Of a stretch of DNA of 13,672 nucleotides, positions 1-7,296 are shown one piece after another (the stretch's first letter is position 1; every line of letters begins with the position of its first letter). A program made the position numbers and the translations under genes. The DNA comes from Barnesiella sp. (GTDB lineage Bacteria > Bacteroidota > Bacteroidia > Bacteroidales > Muribaculaceae): the NCBI GenBank assembly GCA_014801065.1, contig JAAVEX010000034.1, positions 52,261 to 65,932 on the forward strand. Direction: 5' to 3'. The notes beneath the pieces were generated by a model. It saw nothing but the letters and a program-made list of their open reading frames with translations. It did no database searches and was not told where the DNA came from.

Positions 1-482
1 GCTGCACCGGCCGCTGAGATCACGGCAATATTGTGGGCCACAATGGGCCATTCGAGAGTGCGGTTGTCATTTACCACCCCCTCGCGGGTGAGGCGTTCGA
101 GGATCTCACGTCGGCGTCGTTCGGCCTCGCCCATGGTGAATGATGGATCGATAGCTGAGATCACAAACGACATGCCGAAAGCTGAATGGAAATTGACCGA
201 TCCGCACACCATCACTTTAAGTCCGCTCACAAGACGCTGTCCGGTGGCGGCAAAAAATTCGGCGTTGAGTCGCGGATAAGTACTCGCCCAGATGACGGCG
301 CGCAGTCGGGCGTTGACCGATCCTGTCCGTGCATCCTTCTCCATCAGCTCCATGTAGCAGTGGCCGTGGCTCACTCGCAGGTCGGATAACTCGGCTATCA
401 CCCATACATTCTGAAGCGGAGAGGCATTGAGCGCCTGGGCCACCCTACGGTTTAGTTGGCTGAGTGTCAATCCTTGTGTCAT
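1..482 (-). CDS. xseA: Exodeoxyribonuclease VII large subunit, N-terminal part (cut by window edge)
   Basis: XseA is the catalytic subunit of exonuclease VII, which with XseB degrades single-stranded DNA to oligonucleotides in mismatch and recombination repair in the cytoplasm. I translated the frame from the ATG at 480-482: 160 codons are open to the window edge. The start reads MTQGLTLSQLNRRVAQAL, then NVWVIAELSDLRVSHGHCYMEL, the typical XseA N-terminal OB-fold (nucleic-acid binding, about residues 1-110). It continues through GMSFVISAIDPSFTMGEAERRR to IVAHNIAVISAAGAA, the hinge where the catalytic Exonuc_VII_L domain begins. The catalytic two thirds of a roughly 400-450-residue protein lie outside the window. 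The ATG overlaps the TGA of the upstream DUF3256-like gene (ATGA), implying co-transcription and probably translational coupling. No separate promoter is visible. Identification is from recalled family patterns. Confidence 0.94.
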   Translation of the reverse strand, partial: MTQGLTLSQLNRRVAQALNASPLQNVWVIAELSDLRVSHGHCYMELMEKDARTGSVNARLRAVIWASTYPRLNAEFFAATGQRLVSGLKVMVCGSVNFHSAFGMSFVISAIDPSFTMGEAERRRREILERLTREGVVNDNRTLEWPIVAHNIAVISAAGA

Positions 483-1135
483 TGTTTTACAGCTTCGAAT
501 TTTTTACCGTTCCAACGATACTCCAGGGTTTCGATCATCATAGGCTTCAGATCCTCGTAGTCTTCGCGTGAGAGAATGGATGATGTGTTGTTGTGGAGTA
601 TGAGGCTCTGGGTGTCGGGGTTGTAGTCGTAGCTCACGAGCGTAAACGGCACCTGGATCTCAATCTCCTTAAGCATTTTGCGTCCTTCCGGCGTCAGCCA
701 GTCTTTGAGCTGAGGTGTGCGGAAAAGCTTGTCGGTCAGCGTTTGCTGCCAGTCAGATGAATAGATTGTCAGCTTGCTGTCCTGCGCCGGGGTAGCTATG
801 GTGGAAATCGTAGCGAAATATTCCTTGTTGGCAGCCGGGAGCACCATGATCTGAAGGGTGGATGCCGGAGTAAGATCGATTTTCATTGAGCGATCGGATA
901 GTTCAACGATGCGCGACTTTCCGTTAATCAGATTGGACGTCGGGGTGTCAAGCCCGCTGTTGAAATAGTCGAGCATATCCAGACGTGCTGAGTTCTGAAG
1001 TAGGGGAATCAGTGTCTGAGGTGCTGATTTGAATGCGTCGACCACTGCCGGCTCGGCTGCGCTTGCAGCAAATGAATTGATTAACAATGCCAGAAGCAGG
1101 GCGGCTGCGGTAAATATTTTGCTTGGTTTTGTCAT
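479..1135 (-). CDS. Exported DUF3256-like protein of unknown function
   Basis: 218 residues from the chosen ATG at 1133-1135. The N-terminus is a clear type I signal peptide: Lys residues, a hydrophobic core at about residues 8-20 (IFTAAALLLALLIN) and a small-residue cleavage region near AASAA (about 24-27). The mature part contains LLQNSARLDMLDYFNSGL (about 45-62) and a beta-rich region with DSKLTIYSSDWQ (about 119-130), resembling DUF3256, a family found in Bacteroidetes. I know no function for it and see no catalytic motif or lipobox Cys. An in-frame start 26 codons upstream is rejected because it would bury the signal peptide behind a charged, non-hydrophobic extension. The gene has its own promoter box and a leader of about 80 nt, and ends in a 4-bp overlap with xseA. 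Export is well supported; the family assignment is moderate. Confidence 0.82.
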   Translation of the reverse strand: MTKPSKIFTAAALLLALLINSFAASAAEPAVVDAFKSAPQTLIPLLQNSARLDMLDYFNSGLDTPTSNLINGKSRIVELSDRSMKIDLTPASTLQIMVLPAANKEYFATISTIATPAQDSKLTIYSSDWQQTLTDKLFRTPQLKDWLTPEGRKMLKEIEIQVPFTLVSYDYNPDTQSLILHNNTSSILSREDYEDLKPMMIETLEYRWNGKKFEAVKQ

Positions 1136-1183
1136 TTTGGTTTTTGTTTTCAACGGTTCGGGGCGCTTCGGGGATAAATGCGC

Positions 1184-1218
1184 GATAGTCAGCCGGCTCT
1201 TGGAGCTGACCAACTATC
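1184..1218 (-). promoter_or_regulatory. Possible 5'-end hairpin in the leader of the DUF3256-like gene
   Basis: GATAG at 1184-1188 pairs with CTATC at 1214-1218. Just inside, GTCAGC (1188-1193) pairs with GCTGAC (1205-1210). Together they form a stem of about 10 bp with a 4-nt bulge and an 11-nt loop. The structure would sit at the very 5' end of a transcript starting about 5-8 nt downstream of the promoter box at 1221-1228. It could stabilise the mRNA, affect translation of the downstream genes, or be chance. The pairing is seen; the role is inference. Confidence 0.35.
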
Positions 1219-1220
1219 TG

Positions 1221-1228
1221 CAAAGATA
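1221..1228 (-). promoter_or_regulatory. Promoter -7 box TATCTTTG for the DUF3256-like gene and xseA
   Basis: TATCTTTG on the minus strand matches the Bacteroidetes primary-sigma -7 consensus TAnnTTTG. It lies 85 bp upstream of the ATG of the exported protein. I find no well-placed TTTG -33 box; the only nearby TTTG (1241-1244) is about 12 bp away, too close. The helicase gene ends just upstream at 1268 without a convincing terminator, so read-through may also feed this operon. Confidence 0.5.
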
Positions 1229-1267
1229 AGATTTTATTTTCAAAAATCGTTTGTCGCCTGTCAGGTA

Positions 1268-3058
1268 TCACCGCCGTTTTTTCGACGCTTTTGTCGTTTT
1301 CTTTGTTTTTCCGGCCGAGGTGCTGCGCGATTTCTTTCTAAAATATTCGAATGTGGTTTCTTCGGTGTCAGGATCGGTGTCTTTCGATTTGCGGCGCGAT
1401 GCTTTGGCATAGTCTTTGTCGAGATCGGCCACCTCTGTGTAGACGCGTTTACCCATCCATTCGGCTCCGCGCAATCCTTCGATCACTCGGCGTGCATCGG
1501 GAGTGTGCACGTCAAATAGCGAATAGCCCGGCATGAGGTCGATCCTACCTATGTCGATCCGCTTTCCTTCTATACAGCTATTGAGCATGTCGATCAGATT
1601 TCCGGCATAGAAACCGTCGTTTTTGCCCACGTTGATATATATGCGTTCCATACCCTTTTCGGCTGTTCGGCGGTCCTTTTCGGCTTCTGTGGCCGGGCGT
1701 TGGCGTTCTTTTTTGTTTTTCGCCGGCTTTTCGTCGATGAAGTCGATTTTCGGTGCGTCGCGGTAGTAGTTGAGCAGTCGGTTGAATTCAAGTGCAATCA
1801 CTCGCTTGAGCAGATCCTCACCTGAAAGCCATTCAAGCTTGCGTGTGATTCCGGGGAGATATTTGGCGATCTCTTCATCGTCGACTCTCGCCTTTTCGAT
1901 TCGGTCGGCGAGATTGTAGAGCTGTTTCTCGATGATATGCTGCGGGGTGGGCACTTCCTTATGCTCGAATTTCTTGCCTATTTTCTTCTCGATCTCGCGC
2001 AATTTGCCCTTTTCGCGCGAGTGGATTATGGCAACGGAAACTCCCGTTTTACCTGCGCGACCCGTACGGCCTGAGCGGTGTGTGTAGACTGCCGGATCGT
2101 CGGGCAGCCCGAAATTGATCACGTGGGTCAGGTCGTCGACATCAAGACCTCTTGCAGCGACATCGGTGGCCACGAGCATCGTTATGACTCGGTCGCGGAA
2201 CTTGCGCATCACCATGTCGCGCTGCTGCTGCGAGAGGTCGCCGTGGAGGGAGTCGGCGTTGTAGCCGTCGGCTATAAGCTTATCGGCAATCTCCTGGGTG
2301 TCGCGGCGCGTGCGGCAGAACACTATGCCGTAGATGTTGGGATTGTCGTCGGCAATTCGTTTTAGAGCGAGATATTTATCGCGCGCGTTGACCATATAGT
2401 AGATGTGTCGTACGTTGGCCGATCCTTCGTTGCGGTTGCCCACCACGAATTCTACCGGAGAGTGCATGTATTTTTTTGATATGCGGGCAATCTCGTCGGG
2501 CATCGTGGCCGAGAACATCAACATCTTTCGATCGTCGGGCACGTGGGCAAGGATCTGGTCTATGGATTCAAGGAATCCCATGTTGAGCATCTCGTCGGCT
2601 TCGTCGAGAATCACGGTGTGGACATCGTCGAGTTTTACCACTCCGCGTTTGATCAGGTCGATCAGACGGCCCGGCGTCGCCACGATCACCTGCACTCCCT
2701 CGCGGAGCGCACGGATCTGGCTCTCGATACTCGATCCGCCATAGACCGGAAGCACTTTTATGGCCGGCATATATTTGGAGAAGTCGGCGAGATCGCTGCC
2801 GATCTGCAGGCAGAGTTCGCGTGTGGGCGAGAGGATGAGGGCCTGCGGACGGCGAAGCTCCGGATCTATTCGTTGAAGCACCGGGAGCCCGAATGCTGCC
2901 GTTTTCCCCGTTCCGGTCTGCGCAAGCGCAACCACATCGCCATCCTGACTGAGCAGATGGGGGATCACTTTTTCCTGTACGGGCATTGGATTTTCAAACC
3001 CGAGTTCTTCTATCGCACGGCGAAGATCATCTCTAACGCCTAATTCTTCAAAAGTCAT
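1268..3058 (-). CDS. DEAD-box ATP-dependent RNA helicase with DbpA-type RNA-binding domain (DeaD/CsdA-like)
   Basis: A 596-residue cytoplasmic ATP-dependent RNA helicase, probably acting in ribosome assembly, RNA decay or cold adaptation as related DeaD/CsdA and DbpA proteins do. All core motifs are present: Q motif (F3 and Q28 within PMPVQ), Walker A AQTGTGKT (46-53), PTREL (98-102), TPGR (128-131), DEAD (152-155), SAT (183-185), IVFCRTRR (about 245-252), ATDVAARGLDV (297-307) and HRSGRTGR (327-334). A linker with helical character follows. Then comes a DbpA-like RNA-binding domain at about 471-544, starting ERIYINVGKNDGFYAGNLI. The last 45 residues are rich in Lys, Arg and Ser and should bind RNA nonspecifically. 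The DbpA domain might suggest 23S rRNA specificity, but the same fold occurs in DeaD, so I give no gene symbol. It has its own promoter box and a short leader. Confidence 0.96.
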   Translation of the reverse strand: MTFEELGVRDDLRRAIEELGFENPMPVQEKVIPHLLSQDGDVVALAQTGTGKTAAFGLPVLQRIDPELRRPQALILSPTRELCLQIGSDLADFSKYMPAIKVLPVYGGSSIESQIRALREGVQVIVATPGRLIDLIKRGVVKLDDVHTVILDEADEMLNMGFLESIDQILAHVPDDRKMLMFSATMPDEIARISKKYMHSPVEFVVGNRNEGSANVRHIYYMVNARDKYLALKRIADDNPNIYGIVFCRTRRDTQEIADKLIADGYNADSLHGDLSQQQRDMVMRKFRDRVITMLVATDVAARGLDVDDLTHVINFGLPDDPAVYTHRSGRTGRAGKTGVSVAIIHSREKGKLREIEKKIGKKFEHKEVPTPQHIIEKQLYNLADRIEKARVDDEEIAKYLPGITRKLEWLSGEDLLKRVIALEFNRLLNYYRDAPKIDFIDEKPAKNKKERQRPATEAEKDRRTAEKGMERIYINVGKNDGFYAGNLIDMLNSCIEGKRIDIGRIDLMPGYSLFDVHTPDARRVIEGLRGAEWMGKRVYTEVADLDKDYAKASRRKSKDTDPDTEETTFEYFRKKSRSTSAGKTKKTTKASKKRR

Positions 3059-3085
3059 ATTTCTTGTTTTTGGTTATAAGTAATA

Positions 3086-3093
3086 CAAATATA
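3086..3093 (-). promoter_or_regulatory. Promoter -7 box TATATTTG for the DEAD-box helicase
   Basis: TATATTTG matches TAnnTTTG exactly, 27 bp upstream of the helicase ATG, predicting a leader of roughly 20 nt. No TTTG lies at the expected -33 position, only a T-rich run (3110-3114 read on the minus strand). The leader is too short to hold the kind of long cold-shock 5' UTR known for Escherichia coli csdA. Confidence 0.55.
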
Positions 3094-3134
3094 CAACAAT
3101 CGTGCGGATAAAAAGTCGCATCGCCACAAAATAA

Positions 3135-3171
3135 GAGAGGCTGCATCGCAATCCATACGATGCAGCCTCTC
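3135..3171 (-). terminator. Rho-independent terminator after the LamG protein gene
   Basis: A perfect 14-bp stem (3135-3148 with 3158-3171, core AGGCTGCATCG) with a 9-nt loop begins 33 nt after the stop codon at 3205-3207. On the minus strand it is followed by TTATTTTG, a short U-rich tract. It separates the LamG gene from the helicase promoter. The stem core is nearly the same as that of the rpoC terminator. Confidence 0.85.
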
Positions 3172-3204
3172 GCGGTAGAGTGTTGCTGACTGTTGAGAGT
3201 CAGA

Positions 3205-6200
3205 TTATTTTACGATAAATACTTTCACGGCTTTTTCGCCTTGACGGGCAATGTAGAATCCGGAAGTGAGGTTTTCGGCAGCTACGCGGATGCCCTGGAG
3301 GTTGTAGTATTCAACCGGGCCGTTTGCTGCGTCCAGACCGATCTGGTCAATACCCTGAGCTTCATCGCCGAACACAACGGTCATTGTGCAGTCGTTGTTG
3401 AGCTCTTCAGAAGTCCACCATACCTTGACGCCGGCATTGATGAGATCTTCATCGAAGGGATCGTAGTAACCGAACTGTTCGCTGCCTGTTTCGTCGTAGA
3501 AGAGTTCGTGAGCATCTTCGCCCATGGTCCAGATGACCGAGATCAGTGCTGAGCCTTCTTCGGGACGGAACCAGAAGTTGAGCGTGTTCATGTTGCCGTC
3601 TTCATCGAAGATTGCAGGCAGAATGTCGCCGTTTTCATATTTGATGCCGGCGGGAAGATCGGGATCAGATTCGTCGTAGGCCGACCAACATTCAACCGTA
3701 CCGTTGCCGCTCACGAGTTCATAGTAGTGGTTTACGCGATCGGTGAAGTTGACATTGATATTAAGAAGAGATTCGAGAGTGGTGGTGTAGACATTGTCTT
3801 CGAGAGCGATGTCCTTGCCGTTGACGGTGAGGATAAATGCTTTACCGCTGTTAGGAGTTACGGTTACTTCCACTTCCGATCCCGGAGTGAAGATTGATCC
3901 GGGAGCAATGGATGTTCCGTTGACTTTAACTACTGCCGATCCGCCTTCGCCCACGGTGTAGTTGATCATGTAGCCGAAGTTGGCAGTGAGGTTGATGTCA
4001 GTTTCGCCATCGTAGATATAGGTGGCTTCTTTTGACACTTCTTCGCCTTCTTCGTTGGTCCAGTTGATGAACGAAACGCCGGCAGCGGGAGTGGCTGTAA
4101 CGGTTACGCGCATTGCGTTGGTCGTTACGGTGAGGTCGTCGGTTTGGGGAGTTACGATTGAAACTGTGCCGAGATCATCGTTGGCAGAAGCAACGGTCAC
4201 CGTGCGGTCGTTTTCGAGAGTTTTGGCGGCGACGGGGCGCTGGATTTCGGGAGTGACTGTTTCGAGATCGGGTGCAGCCTCTTCACGTTCAACGTCGGTA
4301 AGACCGCCCCATAGGGTGTTTGTGCCTGTAAGCTTGTAGTAGACAGCATCGTAGGCGCTTCTTTCGCTGATCATGTTGGAGAAATGACCGGTGGTTCCGG
4401 CTTTCTCTTCGTCGAAAGTGTACCAACCCACGAGATTGTTTACGAGTTCGGCATTGTTGTTGTAGAGCGTGAGCGCATCGTCATCGGAGATAGCGCCGTC
4501 CACGATGTGGATATCGTCCATGGCGCCGTTGCAGGTGAGCTGACCGAAGCCGAAGCCCCAGGGGGTATCATTCCAGTTGTTGGTATAAGCGTTTACACCG
4601 GCCTGGAAGTCGAAGGTCTTTATTCTTTCGCCATCGTAGTAGTAGCGCACCTGGCGTGATTCAAAGTCAACGGCCACAGCTACGTAGTGCCATTCGTTGA
4701 GAGGTAATGTCTTGCCGAGGTCGTTGAGGTTTGAACCAAGAAGAGTGTTCATACCGAAACCACCGAGATACATGCGTCCTTGGTTAGTGGTCATAAGAGT
4801 CATGAGACCGTTGGCGTTACAGTGGTTGAGACCTCCATACATGAGGATTACGTTACCGCCATTGGAGATGGTGCCTCCGCGTTTGGTCAGTCGAACCCAA
4901 GCGCCAAGAGAGACGCTGCGCTTTGCAAGGTCAGATTGTGTGCTTACGCCGGGAAGGATCGAGTGGTCCACGGATACGATATCTTCAGTGGTTGTTGAAG
5001 CAGCGGTGTTATCGATGAATGTGATCGAGCGGTTCCACTCTGCTTTTTCTGCGAAGATCGCTTTCACGGTGACATCTTCTTCGGGCATAGTGAAGGTTAC
5101 GCCTGAGAGCTGAGTGTCGTTGACGTAGACGCCCTGAAGCATGTGGTCAGAATCGGCAGTGGCGCTGATCGTTACGATCTGGCCGGGGATCAGGCGGTCG
5201 CCATCGGTAAGTTCTTTGCCGTCGCAGCTCACTGTGAGTGTACCGCCGCCACGGTTTACGATGCTTACGGCGTAGGTTGTTTTCTTTTCAGCGTTGATGG
5301 TCAGCGTTGCGTCGGCTGAGGGCATGTCAAATACGTAGATGCCATCTTCGTTGGCTGTGAGAGTTTCTTCGCCAAGAGTCACTGATGAGATTACATAATC
5401 AAACGCCACGTTGAGAGTGAGATGGAGCGATGTGCCTTCAAGAATGTTGGTAAGGTCCACTTCGCCATTGGTGGCTGTGGTCAGGGTATAGGGCACTTCG
5501 TTTTCGTTAACCACTGTGAGAGCGTAGGCATTGGCAGCGGTTTTGATCACGATGTTTTCTTTCGAGAGCTCGTTTTCGATGGCAAATGATCCTCCGTTTT
5601 CAATGATTGTTCCATCGATGGAGATTTCGGAGATCTGATAGCCTGTGGCGGGAGTGACGTTGATGGTCACTTCTGTGCCCACGATGAGTGTGGCTTCTTC
5701 GCCGGCGGCAAGTGTTTCGCCGTTGGCTGTGAAGGTGAGCTCTTCGATGTTTTCGAAGTCGGTGGCTGAGGGAACAGCGAATTTAGCTTCGAGCACCGGA
5801 AGCACGCGGGCGGTTTCGGCGGTGATGGTGGTCAGGTCGGGCTCGGAATTTGAGAGGGCGCAGTTAACGATACCTGTTTCCTGAGCTGTGCCCTTGGCGG
5901 AATAGTAGATAGCATCTACATCGTTGCCTTCCACATTGTTGGCAAAAGCGGAGGTGGTGCCTTCCTTAACTTCGTCGAAAGTGTACCAGCCTTTGAGGCC
6001 TTCAACGTTTGCGGCGCGACCGGCAACCACTTTCTTGATGTCGTCGAGTTGGAGAGCGCGGTCAAACACGAATGAGTCGTCGAGAGCACCCATTGTTCCG
6101 AAGCCACCGAAAGAGAAGGCAGCGGGGGTGTCGTCAAACGAGCCGTGGCTCTTGGCCATTGCTTTTTCAAGCACCATTTCGTCGTCGACAAACACGCGGG

Positions 6201-6660
6201 CCATCATGTTTTCTTCATCAACAGAGATGGCAATGAAGTGCCATTCGCCGGTGTTGATGGTGACGGGGATTGCAGTGGCTTTGATGTCGCCCCAGCCGAA
6301 GCCTGCGAGATAGAGTGAGGCATCGGAGCGCTTGAGGCAGATGCCGATACAGCCGTTGCTGTTGGCATGGTTGAGGCCACGATAGCCCATGAGCCATGCG
6401 TCGGCAAATTGGTAGTTTGCAACCGAGTAGGAGGGGAGCTGCGATATGCGCATCCATGCTCCGATGGTAAACGAATGGTTGGTAAACGAAGCCGGAGTGG
6501 TTCCGGGTTCGATCACATCCATAGCGACACCTACCACGTCTTCTGTCTGAGTGTAGAAGTTTGTGCGGTCTTTGAATGTCAATGACCGGTTGAACTCCTG
6601 TCCAAAAGAAAGGACGGGTGTCAGTATCGCCACGAGAAGAAAGAGTAAATGTTTTCTCAT
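3205..6660 (-). CDS. Large exported protein with two LamG-like domains, InlB-B-type repeats and a T9SS-like C-terminal domain
   Basis: 1151 residues from the ATG at 6658-6660. Residues 1-20 (MRKHLLFLLVAILTPVLSFG) are a signal peptide. Two LamG/concanavalin-like modules follow at about 22-260 and 541-780. They align throughout: NRSLTF/NRSITF, GAWMR/GAWVR, GLNHANSNG/GLNHCNANG, GEWHFIAISVD/NEWHYVAVAVD, and both end GWYTFDE. Between and after them lie beta-sandwich repeats resembling divergent InlB B-repeats (about 295-378, 379-460, 462-540, 820-896, 898-975), with phrases such as VTVTATPAAGVSFINW. A unique Trp/Tyr/Asp-rich segment follows (about 976-1100). The last 40 residues (YYNLQGIRV...GFYIARQGEKAVKVFIVK) resemble a T9SS type A sorting domain. 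This suggests a surface-attached or secreted binding protein, perhaps for glycan or host ligands; no catalytic motif is seen and the ligand is unknown. An in-frame ATG 29 codons upstream is rejected because it would displace the signal peptide. Confidence 0.88.
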   Translation of the reverse strand: MRKHLLFLLVAILTPVLSFGQEFNRSLTFKDRTNFYTQTEDVVGVAMDVIEPGTTPASFTNHSFTIGAWMRISQLPSYSVANYQFADAWLMGYRGLNHANSNGCIGICLKRSDASLYLAGFGWGDIKATAIPVTINTGEWHFIAISVDEENMMARVFVDDEMVLEKAMAKSHGSFDDTPAAFSFGGFGTMGALDDSFVFDRALQLDDIKKVVAGRAANVEGLKGWYTFDEVKEGTTSAFANNVEGNDVDAIYYSAKGTAQETGIVNCALSNSEPDLTTITAETARVLPVLEAKFAVPSATDFENIEELTFTANGETLAAGEEATLIVGTEVTINVTPATGYQISEISIDGTIIENGGSFAIENELSKENIVIKTAANAYALTVVNENEVPYTLTTATNGEVDLTNILEGTSLHLTLNVAFDYVISSVTLGEETLTANEDGIYVFDMPSADATLTINAEKKTTYAVSIVNRGGGTLTVSCDGKELTDGDRLIPGQIVTISATADSDHMLQGVYVNDTQLSGVTFTMPEEDVTVKAIFAEKAEWNRSITFIDNTAASTTTEDIVSVDHSILPGVSTQSDLAKRSVSLGAWVRLTKRGGTISNGGNVILMYGGLNHCNANGLMTLMTTNQGRMYLGGFGMNTLLGSNLNDLGKTLPLNEWHYVAVAVDFESRQVRYYYDGERIKTFDFQAGVNAYTNNWNDTPWGFGFGQLTCNGAMDDIHIVDGAISDDDALTLYNNNAELVNNLVGWYTFDEEKAGTTGHFSNMISERSAYDAVYYKLTGTNTLWGGLTDVEREEAAPDLETVTPEIQRPVAAKTLENDRTVTVASANDDLGTVSIVTPQTDDLTVTTNAMRVTVTATPAAGVSFINWTNEEGEEVSKEATYIYDGETDINLTANFGYMINYTVGEGGSAVVKVNGTSIAPGSIFTPGSEVEVTVTPNSGKAFILTVNGKDIALEDNVYTTTLESLLNINVNFTDRVNHYYELVSGNGTVECWSAYDESDPDLPAGIKYENGDILPAIFDEDGNMNTLNFWFRPEEGSALISVIWTMGEDAHELFYDETGSEQFGYYDPFDEDLINAGVKVWWTSEELNNDCTMTVVFGDEAQGIDQIGLDAANGPVEYYNLQGIRVAAENLTSGFYIARQGEKAVKVFIVK
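4321..5040 (-). repeat. Second copy of internal LamG-like duplication
   Basis: Residues 541-780 of the large exported protein repeat the order of motifs in residues 22-260: NRSITF, TTEDIVSV, GAWVR, GLNHCNANG, YLGGFG, NEWHYVAVAVD, NDTPWGFGFG, AMDDIHI, GWYTFDE and YDAVYY. The copies are clearly homologous but well diverged, so the duplication is old. It is a protein-level repeat, not a recent DNA repeat. Confidence 0.85.
5881..6597 (-). repeat. First copy of internal LamG-like duplication
   Basis: Residues 22-260 of the large exported protein are the partner of the module at residues 541-780. Matching signatures here are NRSLTF, QTEDVVGV, GAWMR, GLNHANSNG, YLAGFG, GEWHFIAISVD, DDTPAAFSFGGFG, ALDDSFV, GWYTFDE and VDAIYY. 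This copy follows the signal peptide directly and would be at the mature N-terminus. Confidence 0.85.
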
Positions 6661-6668
6661 GATGATAA

Positions 6669-6681
6669 ATGATTGGTTGAT
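6669..6681 (-). promoter_or_regulatory. Leader motif ATCAACCAATCAT before the LamG gene
   Basis: ATCAACCAATCAT ends 8 nt before the LamG-protein ATG. The same motif with one change (ATCAACTAATCAT) ends 7 nt before the thioredoxin ATG. There is no Shine-Dalgarno sequence, so this unstructured AU-rich patch may serve translation initiation. The match is seen; the role is inference. Confidence 0.4.
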
Positions 6682-6783
6682 AAAATTATAAATTGATTTG
6701 TGTTTATTCATATCGGTTATTGTGCCCGAAGGCGAAACGGCTTTCATGATTGGTTTTAGATCAAGGCTGATTGATTATATGTG

Positions 6784-6791
6784 CAAATTTA
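6784..6791 (-). promoter_or_regulatory. Promoter -7 box TAAATTTG for the LamG protein gene
   Basis: TAAATTTG matches TAnnTTTG and sits in a very AT-rich stretch (about 6780-6845). It is preceded on the minus strand by a T-run ending in TTTTTTTG, but no TTTG stands at the right distance for a -33 box. It predicts a leader of roughly 115 nt before the ATG at 6660. It lies downstream of the thioredoxin gene and its hairpin, so the LamG gene may be transcribed independently. Confidence 0.45.
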
Positions 6792-6845
6792 CAAAAAAAT
6801 ATGTTTAAAATATAATTTCTGTGTATATAATTTTGATAAAATTTT

Positions 6846-6895
6846 GGTGCCACTATCCGAAACGTTTTGGATGTTTTTTTCGTGATAGTGACACC
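6846..6895 (-). terminator. Long hairpin just after the thioredoxin gene, probable terminator
   Basis: On the minus strand GGTGTCACTATC (6884-6895) pairs with GATAGTGGCACC (6846-6857). The only non-Watson-Crick pair is a U-G wobble. After a one-base bulge the stem extends by 5 bp (6878-6882 with 6858-6862), giving about 17 bp. It begins 10 nt after the thioredoxin stop codon. The following tract is AAAATTTTATC, weaker than a classical U-tract, so it may act as a leaky terminator or an mRNA 3'-end stabiliser. Confidence 0.6.
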
Positions 6896-6905
6896 GGTAA
6901 GAGTT

Positions 6906-7289
6906 TTAGCGTTTGGTTTTGGAGGTGTTCTGCCGGATGAAATCGAGTAGTGTTTCAAGATCGACCATCCCTGTTAGAGATGCGTGTGTTTTCTTGTTGG
7001 AGAAGACAATGGTTTGGGGAACGGTTTTGATTTGATATTGTCGGATAAACGATCTTGCTTTCGGATTGTCAACGTCGACCATATAGAAATCTACTTTACC
7101 ATCGAGTCGTTCGGCTGCTTCGTTGAATATCGGCGTGTAGCGGTGGCATGGTCCGCACCATGTGGCGTAGGCTTTGACCACGAAGGGCCTTCCGTTGTCG
7201 GGTATGTCGGCTAATGAGTTGATCTCTTTTACTTGTGCAAATGTGGCCGATGCGATCAGTAGCATCATGAGTGTGAGGATTTGTTTCAT
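6906..7289 (-). CDS. Small exported thioredoxin-fold oxidoreductase
   Basis: 127 residues from the ATG at 7287-7289. A signal peptide (MKQILTLMMLLIASATFAQ, cleavage near residue 18) is followed by one thioredoxin domain. The redox motif WCGPC is at 44-48, after FVVKAYAT. The VDVDNP strand is at about 71-76 and the cis-proline at 91 (TVPQT). The domain is compact, without the insertions of TlpA/ResA-like proteins. It probably reduces or exchanges disulfides in the periplasm; the electron donor and substrates are unknown and no DsbD-like partner is in the window. An in-frame ATG 12 codons upstream is rejected because the signal peptide starts at the second Met and the AU-rich leader motif sits just before it. 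It has its own promoter box and downstream hairpin, so it appears monocistronic, between rpoC and the LamG gene. Confidence 0.93.
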   Translation of the reverse strand: MKQILTLMMLLIASATFAQVKEINSLADIPDNGRPFVVKAYATWCGPCHRYTPIFNEAAERLDGKVDFYMVDVDNPKARSFIRQYQIKTVPQTIVFSNKKTHASLTGMVDLETLLDFIRQNTSKTKR

Positions 7290-7296
7290 TTTATTG

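Noticed and set aside
1257..1265. CCTGTCAGG palindrome just after the helicase stop codon as a terminator
   Set aside because: The stem is only 4 bp with a one-base loop and cannot form a stable RNA hairpin; I therefore see no clear terminator after the helicase.
6661..6747. N-terminal extension of the LamG protein to an upstream ATG at 6747
   Set aside because: It would place 29 polar residues before a perfect signal peptide; the same logic removes the extension of the thioredoxin to 7325 and of the DUF3256-like protein to 1213.
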